The position numbers and the translations under genes are program-made. Of a DNA stretch of 64,000 nucleotides, positions 35,899 through 45,259 are shown in pieces. Origin of the DNA: Nostoc sp. ATCC 53789. Lineage in GTDB: Bacteria; Cyanobacteriota; Cyanobacteriia; Cyanobacteriales; Nostocaceae. The stretch covers positions 3,824,501 through 3,888,500 of the forward strand of contig NZ_CP046703.1 of assembly GCF_009873495.1 (NCBI RefSeq), read 5' to 3'. The notes under the pieces were generated by a model. That model did not search any database and was not told where the DNA came from. It worked only from the letters and a program-made list of their open reading frames with translations. The stretch's first letter is position 1; every line of letters begins with the position of its first letter.

Positions 35899-38670
35899 AT
35901 GACATCTATCGATAAACCAAACGGCTTGCAGAAAAGCTTAGAGCAAGAAAGCTTACTGCACCGGATGATCAAACAAATTAGGCGATCGCTCGATCTTCAA
36001 GAAATATTAACAACTACCGTTACTGAAGTACGGTTATTTTTACGTGCAGATCGAGTCAAGGTATATCGTTTTGATACTAGTGGTAGTGGTGAAGTCATTG
36101 CTGAATCTATTTATAACGAGCGTCTGCCATCCTTGTTAGGGTTGCGCTTCCCAGTTCATGATATCCCCGAAGCAGCCAGAGAGATGTTTGTGTTGGCGGG
36201 GCAACGTTCGATTGTCGATGTAGCAAACGAGAAAATCGGGTTATCACCTCTACAATCAACAGAAACTGGCAAACGCCTACAAACTAATATCTACTATCGG
36301 CAAGTAGACCCGTGCCATATTCAATACTTAAAGGCAATGGGTGTGCAATCTTCTTTAGTAGTGCCAATTTTAGATCGCGATCCACAAGAACAATCGGCAA
36401 AGCCTAAATTGTGGGGATTATTGGTATCTCACCAGAGTGAACCGCGAAAGATTTTGAAGCGGGAAATCAAAGTATTGCAGCAAGTTGCCGATCAGGTTGC
36501 GATCGCGATCGCTCAAAGTAATCTACTCACCGCAGCGCTTACCCAGCAAAAGCAAGAAGCTACTATTAACCGAGTCACCAGACTATTGCATAAATTACCA
36601 ACAATCCAGTTGCAAGGAGCTATTCAAGAAGTTATTACCGCATTCAGTGCAGTAGGTGGCAGGCTTTACATTGAAGAGAGTCGGGAACTATACACCTGGG
36701 GCGATCAACCCACACTACCCTACGAATTAGATAGCAGAATTATTGAACAGCATCCTACATGGCAAAACTGGATGACTGAGTGTAAACCAGGTAATATTTG
36801 GGCAACCTCTGACCTCTATAAAGAACCGCATTTGCGAGTTTTAGCTTTAGCATTTCGTTCTACTCAAATTCGCGGACTGATGGTGATTCCCCTGCATTAC
36901 CGGGAACAATTTATCGGTGTATTAAGCATTTTTCGCGCTGAATTTGAAACGGAAATCTTGTGGGCGGGACGATGCGAACAAAATCGGCGGCAACTTCTAC
37001 CCCAGCTTTCCTTTGAGGTTTGGCGAGAGCAAAAAAAGGGGCAAGCGCCTGAGTGGAAACCGGAAGACATGACATTGGCACAAGCCTTGTACGATCACTT
37101 TTCAATGGCAATTCAGCAGCAAAAGATATATAAAGAAGTACAAGCCCTGAATGCCAACTTGGAACTGCGGGTGCAAGAACAAACTGCTGAACTAGAACAA
37201 TCATTACTTCTCACCAAGGTAATCAAGCAAATCACAGAGCAGATCCGCAGTACATTGGACTTGCAGACAACCCTGCAAACTATTGTCTCCGAAGTCCGCT
37301 CACTGCTAAATTCAGACCGGGTAGTAATTTTCCAACTGAACAGTAAATCGGTGATTGTGGAAGAGATTAATGGTAATTGGCAGTCAGTTTTGGGAGTGAA
37401 TGCACCACTAGAATGCTTTCCTGATGAGCATACGTATTTATACGCTCAGGGTAGGGTACGAGCAATTAACGACGTTTCAACTAATTCTTTAAGTGATTGT
37501 CATCGAGAGTTTTTGCAAAGTCTACAAATTCAAGCAAACTTAATAGTTCCAATTAATATAGGTATAGAACTATGGGGTTTACTAATTGCCCATGAATGTA
37601 GCGCTCCCAGAAATTGGCAGGATACAGAAATTGATTTATTGCAACAGCTAGGAGATCAGGCTGCGATCGCCATTCAACAAGCACAACTCTACGAACAAAC
37701 CTGTAAAGCTGAAACTGAAGCCAGAAATAAAGCAGAACAGTTAGGAAAGACTTTACATAAACTCCAAGAAACACAGACAAGATTAATTCAAACCGAAAAA
37801 ATGTCCGGCTTAGGACAGTTGGTGGCGGGTATCGCTCACGAAATCAACAACCCCGTTAACTTTATCTACGGTAATCTGTGCCACGCCAGTGACTACATCG
37901 AACAACTGCTAGAAATTTTACGCCTCTACCAGCTACACTATCCCGATCCTCATAATGAAATTAGCGCTGCGATCGAAGCAGTGGATTTTGAATTTTTGAT
38001 AGAAGACCTCCCAAAAATCATCACCTCAATGCAAGTAGGAAGCGATCGCATCCGTTCAATAGTGCTGTCGTTACGCAATTTTTCTCGCTTGGATGAGGCT
38101 GAAAACAAGCGTGTTGACTTGCATGAAGGCATTGACAGCACTTTGTTAATTTTACAACATCAGCTGAAAGGAAATGATGAATTCCCAGGCATTCAGGTAA
38201 TCAAAGACTATGGCAACATCCCAACGATAGAATGCTATGCCGGCCAAATGAATCAGGTATTCATGAATATTTTCAGCAATGCCATAGATGCTTTAGAAAC
38301 GGGGAATGGAGAATGGGGAATGGGGAACTGGGAAATGGGGACTGGGGAGGAGGACAAAGAGGATAAGCCATCTTCAGTGCCTACTATCCACATTTCCACT
38401 AGAATCTCAGCAGATAACTCTCGTCTATTGATTCGTATTAGTGACAATGGGCCGGGTATGACTCCAGAGATAAAAAAGCGAATTTTTGACCCATTTTATA
38501 CTACCAAACCTGTAGGTAGGGGTACAGGATTAGGATTGGCAATCAGTTATCAGATTATTGCCGAAAAACATGGCGGAATAATGGAGTGCATTTCCGAACC
38601 TGGGAAAGGTACAGAGTTCTGGATTGAAATTCCCGTCAAGCCTCCAGCTAAAATAGTTCACTCAAGGTAG
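35899..38670 (+). CDS. Multi-GAF histidine kinase with bilin-binding GAF (cyanobacteriochrome/phytochrome-like)
   Basis: 923 residues, soluble. GAF 1 (about 20-215) has the Cys139-His140 pair in DPCHIQYLKAMG that binds a bilin in phytochromes and cyanobacteriochromes. A second sensory region (about 230-415; WRE..KGQAPEWKPEDMTLAQAL) resembles PHY-linked GAF segments; a third GAF (about 440-600) lacks the Cys. A coiled coil leads to HisKA with His647 (GIAHEINNPVNF) and HATPase_c (NIFSNAIDAL, ISDNGPGM, GTGLGLAIS). Between the N-box and the next strand, residues about 801-826 (GNGEWGMGNWEMGTGEE) are encoded by a spacer-type GGGGAAT repeat. No response regulator is adjacent. Predicted light sensor; the colour response cannot be told. 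Confidence 0.9.
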   Translation: MTSIDKPNGLQKSLEQESLLHRMIKQIRRSLDLQEILTTTVTEVRLFLRADRVKVYRFDTSGSGEVIAESIYNERLPSLLGLRFPVHDIPEAAREMFVLAGQRSIVDVANEKIGLSPLQSTETGKRLQTNIYYRQVDPCHIQYLKAMGVQSSLVVPILDRDPQEQSAKPKLWGLLVSHQSEPRKILKREIKVLQQVADQVAIAIAQSNLLTAALTQQKQEATINRVTRLLHKLPTIQLQGAIQEVITAFSAVGGRLYIEESRELYTWGDQPTLPYELDSRIIEQHPTWQNWMTECKPGNIWATSDLYKEPHLRVLALAFRSTQIRGLMVIPLHYREQFIGVLSIFRAEFETEILWAGRCEQNRRQLLPQLSFEVWREQKKGQAPEWKPEDMTLAQALYDHFSMAIQQQKIYKEVQALNANLELRVQEQTAELEQSLLLTKVIKQITEQIRSTLDLQTTLQTIVSEVRSLLNSDRVVIFQLNSKSVIVEEINGNWQSVLGVNAPLECFPDEHTYLYAQGRVRAINDVSTNSLSDCHREFLQSLQIQANLIVPINIGIELWGLLIAHECSAPRNWQDTEIDLLQQLGDQAAIAIQQAQLYEQTCKAETEARNKAEQLGKTLHKLQETQTRLIQTEKMSGLGQLVAGIAHEINNPVNFIYGNLCHASDYIEQLLEILRLYQLHYPDPHNEISAAIEAVDFEFLIEDLPKIITSMQVGSDRIRSIVLSLRNFSRLDEAENKRVDLHEGIDSTLLILQHQLKGNDEFPGIQVIKDYGNIPTIECYAGQMNQVFMNIFSNAIDALETGNGEWGMGNWEMGTGEEDKEDKPSSVPTIHISTRISADNSRLLIRISDNGPGMTPEIKKRIFDPFYTTKPVGRGTGLGLAISYQIIAEKHGGIMECISEPGKGTEFWIEIPVKPPAKIVHSR
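38299..38352 (+). repeat. GGGGAAT-type heptamer repeat inside the kinase ATPase domain
   Basis: Tandem variants of GGGGAATGG, the same family that fills intergenic spacers near 24.72 and 47.70 kb, continue the reading frame here. The insertion falls in a loop after the N-box of HATPase_c, so the fold may tolerate it. Confidence 0.75.
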
Positions 38671-39398
38671 AGAAATAGATTTTCTTCCTTATTTTCAGAA
38701 TGTTTGTTTCAAAACTTAAAATTTGAATTAGTAATTACTTTATTCATCCAAAAGGTTGATGATATTTTTTAAAAATAGGCTAATAAAAAAATTTAGAAGT
38801 TATCCCATTACTGCAATAAGCTGTTACGCATATAAGAAAGCATATCAACTGGTGAGGTTGTCATTTGTCCTTTGTCCTTGGTAACACACAAATGACTAAT
38901 GACTAATGACGGTCTACACGGAAAATAGTGCAATATGTAGGCGCGTTAGCTTATATTGACTTTGATTACACAATACTTTAAAAGTAAAGTTTCGTTGCAA
39001 AAAAACTCCCTTCCATCTATGAGTGATAATCTAATAATTGAAGCTGATAAAGAAGCTTCCCTGGCAGATATAACAGCTGCATTTGGAGTCGTGAGTAAGA
39101 GGTAAAAGACGCTGTTTAACTTACATCTGTCTCGTCAAAACACAGCAACACCCAACGCGAAAACTGCTATTTCCTCAAATGTGGAAGATTAGGGGGCGCT
39201 GTTACTAGATTTCATAACTTGTTTAACACAAGCGATGAAAATTAGTACATCCCTGCATCTGATAAACAACGAGAGAAGATAGTTCAGCGAGTAGATGCTT
39301 GGGTGTTGTTGTGTTTAAAGAGAAGTCTAAGATATAGACTCCTCTTGGTGTAAGATTATACTAAGGTAAATAGTGAAAAATAATTTAAATAGCGCCTT
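38671..39398. other. Intergenic region, possibly with gene remnants
   Basis: Contains AATGACTAATGACTAATGAC tandem repeats near 38892. From about 39019 a short frame reads MSDNLIIEADKEASLADI and stops after 28 codons; the following sequence looks coding-like but has many stops, so it may be a decayed gene. No family recognised. Confidence 0.35.
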
Positions 39399-40169
39399 AT
39401 GTCAATTATTGCGCTCAGAGCGTGGTATCTACAGGATTACGAGCCGATTCCAGAACTAGAAAAACGTCCCCCAGACATTCGCTTAAGCAAAAAAAGCCTG
39501 CTGAGATCGGCATTGCGAGCAGATTTTTTAGAAGAGAGTGACGAAGTTAAGAAATCAACTTGGTTTGGGCGCTATCTAGAAGGGGAAAATATTGAATTTT
39601 ATATTGAAGGAAGTGGTGGCTATTGCGTCGCCAACATTGACTTAATTAGTCATGAAATTTATTTTACCAAACAGGCACTGTTGGCTCAGTTAGAACCAAC
39701 AATTTTTTTATCCTATCAAACTGAGTATGTCGCTGCGACGAATGCTCTCAGAGAAGAACTGCGAAAAAGTTTAGAAAGTTTAAACTTGCGATCGCGCCTT
39801 CCTCTAACATTAGTAGAATCCTCTCGCCCCAGTGGTGCTACTCTACGGATTAACCGCACGATCATGCGAAAAATCCGTAAGAGTTTGTTATTTATCGCTG
39901 ACACCACACCCATCGCTAGTGTTGACGGTAAAGAAACCCCCCAACTAATTCCTAGTCCCAATGTCTGTATTGAGATTGGCTATGCTATCCAAAGTAAGCG
40001 ATCTGAACAGATTGTACTAGCACAAATGCAACGTCCAGATATTGAAGGACAATTTCCCTTCGACTTACCCACACAGCAAATTTTGCAATTTCAAGACACT
40101 ACAGAACTAAATAAAATCCTGACAGGAACAATTCAAAACCAGCTAGCACGATTCAAATTGTTTTTTTGA
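39399..40169 (+). CDS. Hypothetical protein with C-terminal TIR-like/nucleotide-binding domain
   Basis: 256 residues. I do not recognise the N-terminal 100 residues. The C-terminal part begins with IFLSYQTEY (a TIR-like first strand, about residue 103), followed by a helix, an Arg/Ser-rich loop (SSRPSGATLRINRTI), LLFIADTTP and PSPNVCIEIGYA, which is the pattern of TIR-like NAD-binding or predicted nucleotide-binding domains seen in signalling and defence proteins. The conserved Glu in NVCIEIGYA is the candidate catalytic residue. It has its own promoter region; neighbours are unrelated. Confidence 0.6.
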   Translation: MSIIALRAWYLQDYEPIPELEKRPPDIRLSKKSLLRSALRADFLEESDEVKKSTWFGRYLEGENIEFYIEGSGGYCVANIDLISHEIYFTKQALLAQLEPTIFLSYQTEYVAATNALREELRKSLESLNLRSRLPLTLVESSRPSGATLRINRTIMRKIRKSLLFIADTTPIASVDGKETPQLIPSPNVCIEIGYAIQSKRSEQIVLAQMQRPDIEGQFPFDLPTQQILQFQDTTELNKILTGTIQNQLARFKLFF

Positions 40170-40368
40170 GCAATCAGTAAAAAGTAAAAAGTTAATAATC
40201 ATAAGGGACTTCCAAATAAAAAAATACCCAAACAACTGACAAAAAACTCTCTTCTCCTCATTCCTCTGTGTTCTCTGTGTTCTCTGTGGTTCGTTTCATT
40301 TTGGTAATTTATTTCTTGAAAGTCCCTAAATAAATTCCTTTTGCCTTTTACCTTATCGCTGATGTAAA

Positions 40369-41226
40369 TCAAAATAATTGGACAGGTTTCTTTTGCAGCT
40401 TAGAAGTAATTGAGCTTACCCGATCGACCACAGAAATCATGTATTTGTAATCTGGTACTTGTCCATTGGGTACATACCCCACTTCTTGAGCTAAACCAGA
40501 AGGCGCATCACTCATCACTTTGCGGATAAACTCTTGACGGTTACGTTCTACATTCGGGCCAATCAAGACCACGCCTAATGGTACATAGTGAGGGTCTTTA
40601 AATAGTATACGGAATTCCGTGGGGGCGGACTGTGAACCGTAGAGAGCCAATTCCGCCTCTGAAACAGCACAGGCGATCGCTTTTCCTTGAGCCACCAATT
40701 CCAGCGCGGCTTTAGGTGTGGGTGCAAATAGGATCTCAGCTAGTGTTGTACCATAAAGATTGTAAAGAGGAAAATAATATCCTGTTGCTGAACCTAACTG
40801 ACCTAAAGCCAGTGTTTGACCTTGTAACTGTTTCAATTCGGTAATTGGACTCTCTTTGCGAACAACGAAAATTGAGCGCAAATTATTAATACCTATTAAA
40901 GGAAATAGGGGAGCATATTGGTGACGTGCGATCGCAATAGCCGCTAAACCCGGTGGAGCAAATACCAATGACCAAGCACGAGCTTCTAGGCGCTCAACCG
41001 CTCTATTTTCATTAAAAACTGGCTCTAGCTGAATATATGAGTTTGTTTTTTCACCCAAATAACTATTAAATTTAGCATATTGATTAATTATCTGTTCGCC
41101 TCCACCATAGTTGAGAACACCAACAGTTAACGTACCATTAATATCATTTGGTGATTGACAAGCAGCAAATGTCAAACCTAGCAGATTAAACAGAAATAAA
41201 CGTCGGGGAAGTCGCAAAAACATCAC
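40369..41226 (-). CDS. PhnD-like substrate-binding lipoprotein
   Basis: 285 residues. Lipoprotein signal with lipobox TFAAC at residues 19-23. The domain (TVGVLNYGGGEQIINQY, SLVFAPPGLAAIA, GQTLALGQLGSATGYYFPLYNL) is the PhnD/phosphonate-phosphite binding type. No ABC ATPase or permease gene lies beside it. In cyanobacteria, such orphan PhnD-like proteins often accompany sensor kinases; the next gene upstream is a divergent heme-sensor gene, so the two may form a sensing pair. Ligand unknown. Confidence 0.85.
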   Translation of the reverse strand: MMFLRLPRRLFLFNLLGLTFAACQSPNDINGTLTVGVLNYGGGEQIINQYAKFNSYLGEKTNSYIQLEPVFNENRAVERLEARAWSLVFAPPGLAAIAIARHQYAPLFPLIGINNLRSIFVVRKESPITELKQLQGQTLALGQLGSATGYYFPLYNLYGTTLAEILFAPTPKAALELVAQGKAIACAVSEAELALYGSQSAPTEFRILFKDPHYVPLGVVLIGPNVERNRQEFIRKVMSDAPSGLAQEVGYVPNGQVPDYKYMISVVDRVSSITSKLQKKPVQLF

Positions 41227-41405
41227 TAATTATTGGTTAAGGAAGTAACTTGGTTTTCAGAACTAATTTAGATAAGTTTGACTGCTGCCTAAATAGGTTA
41301 TATTGCGGCAAAAAGTTAATATTTATTTAAATATTGTTGAGATTCTTTCTAACAGGTATAAATAAATATTAGACAAACTCAGATACCACCTTCATTGGTT
41401 AGGTT

Positions 41406-42113
41406 ATGTTAAACAACATTACATTAAAAAACTTAAAAATCGGTGCTAAATTTAACTTACTTTTAATATTAGTTTTCATAGTCAGTATTGTGGGAAGTGG
41501 GATTGCCTTATCCAGTGTACTTCAGGGGAGAGCGCAAAATGAAGTAACTTCTCAAGCGCAGATTCTCATTCAAATGGTGAACGCAGTTAGAGATTATACA
41601 CAAAATCGGATAGATCCTCTATTAGCACCTAGACTAGATACTAACCCAACGTTCATGCCTGAAATTGTACCAACTTTTTCTTCTAAAGAAGTCTTTGAGA
41701 ATTTTCGTAAAAAGCCTGAATATAAAAACTTTTTTCATAAAGATGCAACACTTAATCCAACAAATTTAGCGGATAAAGCTGATAATTTTGAAACTCAACT
41801 TGTAGAACGTTTTCGCAATGAATCCAAAACTCAAGAAATTACAGGCTTTCGTAAATTATCAGAAGGCGAAGTATTTTACATAGCGCAACCATTAAAGATT
41901 ACACAACAGAAATGTCTGCGATGTCATTCTACACCAGATCAGGCTCCTAAGAGTCAGTTGGCAACTTATGGTTCGGAAAATGGTTTTGGCTGGCAACTTA
42001 ATCAGATTGTTTCTGCTCAAATAATCTCTGTTCCTTCCCAAGAGATTTTTGCCAATGCCAAACGGACTTGGGTATTAATCATGGGGCTTTTAATAACTAT
42101 CTTTGCGATCGTA
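41406..42113 (+). pseudogene. Heme-type membrane sensor (DUF3365, Tll0287-like), 5' part, interrupted by insertion sequence
   Basis: 236 codons. A membrane helix (about 16-36) is followed by a DUF3365 periplasmic domain with a c-type heme motif CLRCH at residues 170-174, then a second membrane helix (WVLIMGLLITIFAIV) that is cut by the IS630-type element after GTA. Joining this to the sequence past the element through a single TA restores an open frame of 304 residues ending with a HAMP domain. The intact protein would sense redox, NO or a similar ligand. As it stands the reading stops in the element after two more codons. Confidence 0.85.
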
Positions 42114-43235
42114 AGTAGCTAGGCACAATTAAATATAAGACGCTCAAGGGCATATTCCCCCTTTACGCTTCTAGCTTCCATGCCATCAATAATTGCCATA
42201 GCCAAATCGTAGTTATTGTCAAACATTTGTCCAGCAATTTCATGAGTTTTTAGTTGATGCCACTCTTCCTCTATCCGATTCATTTCGGAACAATAAGGTG
42301 GTAAAAAGAAAACGAATAATCCTTTTTCCTGCCACTCAAGCCATTTTTGTTTTGCTTTCTTACTGGTATGTAAGGAACCATTATCGTGAACAATAACACT
42401 GATGCGACCAGTTTCAACTAAAGTGTTTTGTGCCTTAGCTGCAACCCAATCCATAACCTCGATGTAGCGTTTTGTTTTGAACCCACCTTGAACCAAGGCA
42501 TATTCAAAACTGACTTGGGGTTGCCATAAACCCAAAATACTAATGCGACCACCACGGCTACCAACTTGTGCCATTTGTTTTTGGCTACCGATACGACTGT
42601 AACTATAGCTAACGGGACTCCAACGACAACACCCAGACTCATCAAGATACTTAAGCTCGACATAACCCTCTACTGCCGCTTGCTTTAAGGTATCTAGGTC
42701 TGCTTGCTTAATTCGTCGTTTTTCTGGGTCTTGTTTTCTCTTATGAGTATGGCGGGTGCGTTTCCATTTCCACTTTTTTTTGAGCAAACGTCGCAAACGA
42801 GACGGACTCAATTGCACATTTCTATCTTGAGCCAATTTTTCTGATAACTGCAAACTGTTATAAGTACGGGGCTCTACCTCTAAGCAATCCTCTAAATATG
42901 CTAAGTCTGCCTCAAGCCATTTGCACTTTGCTCCTCGCCCGGAAGTTTCCCACAGTCCTCCCAAACCCTTATTTTCCCAACGCCTCAGTGTTGCTCGTAC
43001 CGTATGTTCGTGACACTCAAAAATTTTAGCTATCGCTGGTACATTCCATCCTTGGGCATTTAATCGAATTATGTGGGCACGCTCTCGTGTCCGTTGAGGA
43101 ACTGTTGTCGCTGACCGTAACTCCAAAAGCGTCAAATCTTCTAAATCTGTTAATCTAACTCGCAATGGAGCAGACATCTCGTAGAACCTATTTTTTAGAC
43201 CTTCTCTATCTTATATTTAATTGTAACCACCTACT
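42114..43235. mobile_element. IS630-family insertion sequence, complete
   Basis: 1122 bases. Terminal inverted repeats of 27 bases (AGTAGCTAGGCACAATTAAA at left, and AGTAGGTGGTTACAATTAAA read inward at right) match at 23 positions. A TA dinucleotide flanks each side (42112-42113 and 43236-43237), as expected for the IS630/Tc1-mariner group. One intact transposase gene fills the element. The clean target duplication and restorable host frame indicate a recent insertion. Confidence 0.9.
42119..43177 (-). CDS. IS630-family transposase
   Basis: 352 residues, apparently intact. N-terminal helix-turn-helix region (AHIIRLNAQGWNVPAIAKIF) and a DDE catalytic domain with LKYLDESG (first Asp), VIVHDNGSLH (second Asp) and the C-terminal PPYCSEMNRIEEEW (final Glu). 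The stop codon falls within the left terminal repeat. It cuts and pastes the element at TA sites. The usual PPYSPDLNPIE motif is altered to PPYCSEMNRIE, but the catalytic acid remains. Confidence 0.93.
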   Translation of the reverse strand: MSAPLRVRLTDLEDLTLLELRSATTVPQRTRERAHIIRLNAQGWNVPAIAKIFECHEHTVRATLRRWENKGLGGLWETSGRGAKCKWLEADLAYLEDCLEVEPRTYNSLQLSEKLAQDRNVQLSPSRLRRLLKKKWKWKRTRHTHKRKQDPEKRRIKQADLDTLKQAAVEGYVELKYLDESGCCRWSPVSYSYSRIGSQKQMAQVGSRGGRISILGLWQPQVSFEYALVQGGFKTKRYIEVMDWVAAKAQNTLVETGRISVIVHDNGSLHTSKKAKQKWLEWQEKGLFVFFLPPYCSEMNRIEEEWHQLKTHEIAGQMFDNNYDLAMAIIDGMEARSVKGEYALERLIFNCA

Positions 43236-43237
43236 TA

Positions 43238-43444
43238 GTTTTCTTAATTAACTTCTTAATCAAAAAATATGTGATTCAGCGCATCAGAAGAATTGAAAAA
43301 ATAGCCCAAAAAGTTAGTGTTGGTGATATGAGCGCTGATTTTGAAGAAAGCTCTAATGATGAGATTGGCGGGTTAGCAGAAGCATTTAATCGCATGAAAT
43401 CAAGCTTAAAAATAGCTATGGAGATGTTGAATAACCAAAGCTAA
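43238..43444 (+). pseudogene. Heme-type membrane sensor, 3' part after the insertion sequence
   Basis: 69 codons including the stop, in frame with the 5' part across the TA target. It completes the second membrane helix (VVFLINFLIKKYV) and encodes a HAMP domain (RIEKIAQKVSVGDM, NDEIGGLAEAFNRMK). No kinase domain follows, so the ancestral protein was a short membrane sensor of 304 residues. Confidence 0.85.
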
Positions 43445-43596
43445 CACAATTCTGGATTTTAGATTATGAATCTGTTAAAGCCAAAACCATACGCTTCCAT
43501 TAAGGATTTCTTTATTCTCTCTGTGTCCTCTGCGCCTCTGCGGTTCATAAAAAAACTGACTTGGATAAAGTACGAGAAATAAAGAACGAACTGCCA

Positions 43597-43639
43597 TCTC
43601 TACGAGAGGCTTCCGCCAACGCGAAGCGTCTCGTAGAGA
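43597..43639. repeat. Dispersed palindromic repeat
   Basis: Arms TCTCTACGAGA and TCTCGTAGAGA (11 bp, perfect) enclose a GGCTTCCGCCAACGCGAAGC-type core. It is the same repeat family as the GCTACGCG sequences near 6.02 and 30.07 kb. Confidence 0.6.
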
Positions 43640-43720
43640 AGAAATAATAAATTAATAGATTTGGCCCAGCTTCACAAAGAAACGGTATAATTGAAGAAGA
43701 TTGCGCTATGAATGAAAAAT

Positions 43721-45100
43721 TTAAGAAAGTAAGCGCTGCCGAAATTTCAAAGCTTTTTCACTATCGGGAATTTGTGATGCTAAAAGTTGCACAAATTCTG
43801 CACGAGAAATTTGCCCAGATGACTTAACAGCTTTTTGGACTAGAAACTTAGCTATTGGGCCTATTAAATCAGCCAATTCCCGCTCACACTGATGCACAAA
43901 GCTATCGCTGATTACTTGAGATTCTTGGCTTGGTAAATTATTGGACTGAATTTCAGATTTAACAGTAAATTCCTGTAGTAGAGTAGGCTTCTCTAGTAGA
44001 AATATTGTTTTCTTCTTAAAATCAATTTGTTGATTTACTCGAAGATGAAGGGCTAATTGATTAATTAATTCTTCGCAGTTGGGTGCTAATGCCGCAACTT
44101 GTTGGAGTAATCTTGAGGCAACGGGGCCGACAAATTCCAAAAGAATTTTTTCTAAGCGGCTATAATTTTCCGTAGACAGGATGGAAGCAGGCGGATATCC
44201 AATTGAGTTTTGTTGAGAAAGCGAAGCTTGAGATAATTGTCTAAAAGATGCTGATTGAAGTGATTGCACTGCTACTTTACTATCAAGATGGTTAAGTACC
44301 TGTAAAACTTCAGCCGCAGATTGATAGCGCTGTTTAAAGTGATGTAGCACCATTTTAGATAGCACAGATGCCAACTCAGAACTGACATTAGCCTGATGTT
44401 GCCAAGAAATTTCACCAGTATCTGGATCTTCCTCAAAGTTGATAGGATGTAACCCCGTCAGCGATTGGATACCAATAATACCCAAAGAATAAATATCGCT
44501 GTTAGAACGGGGCTTACCTTGACCCTGTTCTGTAGACATATATCCTGGGGTGCCAATGATAATAGTAGCCCCCGTGCCCCCTGAAACTGTAAGCAGTTGA
44601 GTTTGGACTTGTTTAACTGCACCAAAGTCAATCAGCACTAACTTACCGTCTTTTTGCCGCCTGATTATATTGTCTGGTTTGATATCTCGATGGATAACGT
44701 TGTGGCTGTGAATAAATTGCAGAATACCCAACATCTGTTGCAGAAGTTGAATTACTTGATCTTCTGTCCAAAGTTGATTCGGTAAAAGTTCTGCTTTTAG
44801 AGTATGCCCCTCAATAAACTCTTGCACCAAAAAGAACTCTTGGTTATCTTCAAAATAAGCTAAAAGCCGAGGGATTTGGTCATGGTTGCCCAGTTGTTCT
44901 AGTGTTTCTGCCTCACTGGTAAATAGCCGTCTAGCAGTTTCGAGAAATTCGGGGCTACGAGTAACAGGCTTAAGGTGTTTGACAACGCATTTCGGGAAAC
45001 CTGGCCGATGGGTATCTTGAGCTATATAGGTTTGACCGAATCCACCTCCCCCTAAGACTTGGAGGACTTGGTAACGTCCGTCTAATAATTGTCCTAACAT
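43721..45100 (-). CDS. Serine/threonine protein kinase
   Basis: 459 residues. Pkn2/Hanks-type kinase: glycine loop LGGGGFGQTYIAQD (16-29), ATP lysine in CVVKHLKP, catalytic HRDIKPDN near 138-145, metal motif LIDFGAVK, APE-like GTPGYMSTEQ. After residue 290 a non-kinase C-terminus contains two related segments (LVGPVASRLLQQVAALAP..., LIGPIAKFLVQKAVKS) that look like repeats of a small helical domain with unknown role. No membrane segment. Its targets are unknown. Located 159 bases after the DUF4278 gene on the same strand. Confidence 0.92.
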   Translation of the reverse strand: MLGQLLDGRYQVLQVLGGGGFGQTYIAQDTHRPGFPKCVVKHLKPVTRSPEFLETARRLFTSEAETLEQLGNHDQIPRLLAYFEDNQEFFLVQEFIEGHTLKAELLPNQLWTEDQVIQLLQQMLGILQFIHSHNVIHRDIKPDNIIRRQKDGKLVLIDFGAVKQVQTQLLTVSGGTGATIIIGTPGYMSTEQGQGKPRSNSDIYSLGIIGIQSLTGLHPINFEEDPDTGEISWQHQANVSSELASVLSKMVLHHFKQRYQSAAEVLQVLNHLDSKVAVQSLQSASFRQLSQASLSQQNSIGYPPASILSTENYSRLEKILLEFVGPVASRLLQQVAALAPNCEELINQLALHLRVNQQIDFKKKTIFLLEKPTLLQEFTVKSEIQSNNLPSQESQVISDSFVHQCERELADLIGPIAKFLVQKAVKSSGQISRAEFVQLLASQIPDSEKALKFRQRLLS

Positions 45101-45123
45101 TGTCTCACTTGCCTTAAGTCCTA

Positions 45124-45166
45124 AAATTCATCTTGGCACAACTACCAATATTGGCAAGATGAATTT
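45124..45166 (-). terminator. Hairpin between DUF4278 gene and kinase gene
   Basis: AAATTCATCTTG and CAAGATGAATTT arms (12 bp, perfect) with a 19-base loop, 24 bases upstream of the kinase start. It can terminate the DUF4278 transcript or form a leader stem for the kinase. Confidence 0.45.
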
Positions 45167-45259
45167 GAGGTAGATAATGCTGAAATTCAAAGGTTTTTTG
45201 AGGATTGTACTACACACAAGTTCATGACTCCCTAGACTCCAGATGAGCTTGTAACTATA

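Noticed and set aside
39019-39105. 28-codon frame MSDNLIIEADKEASLADI...
   Set aside because: Too short and followed by stops in all frames; at most a remnant, no family identified.
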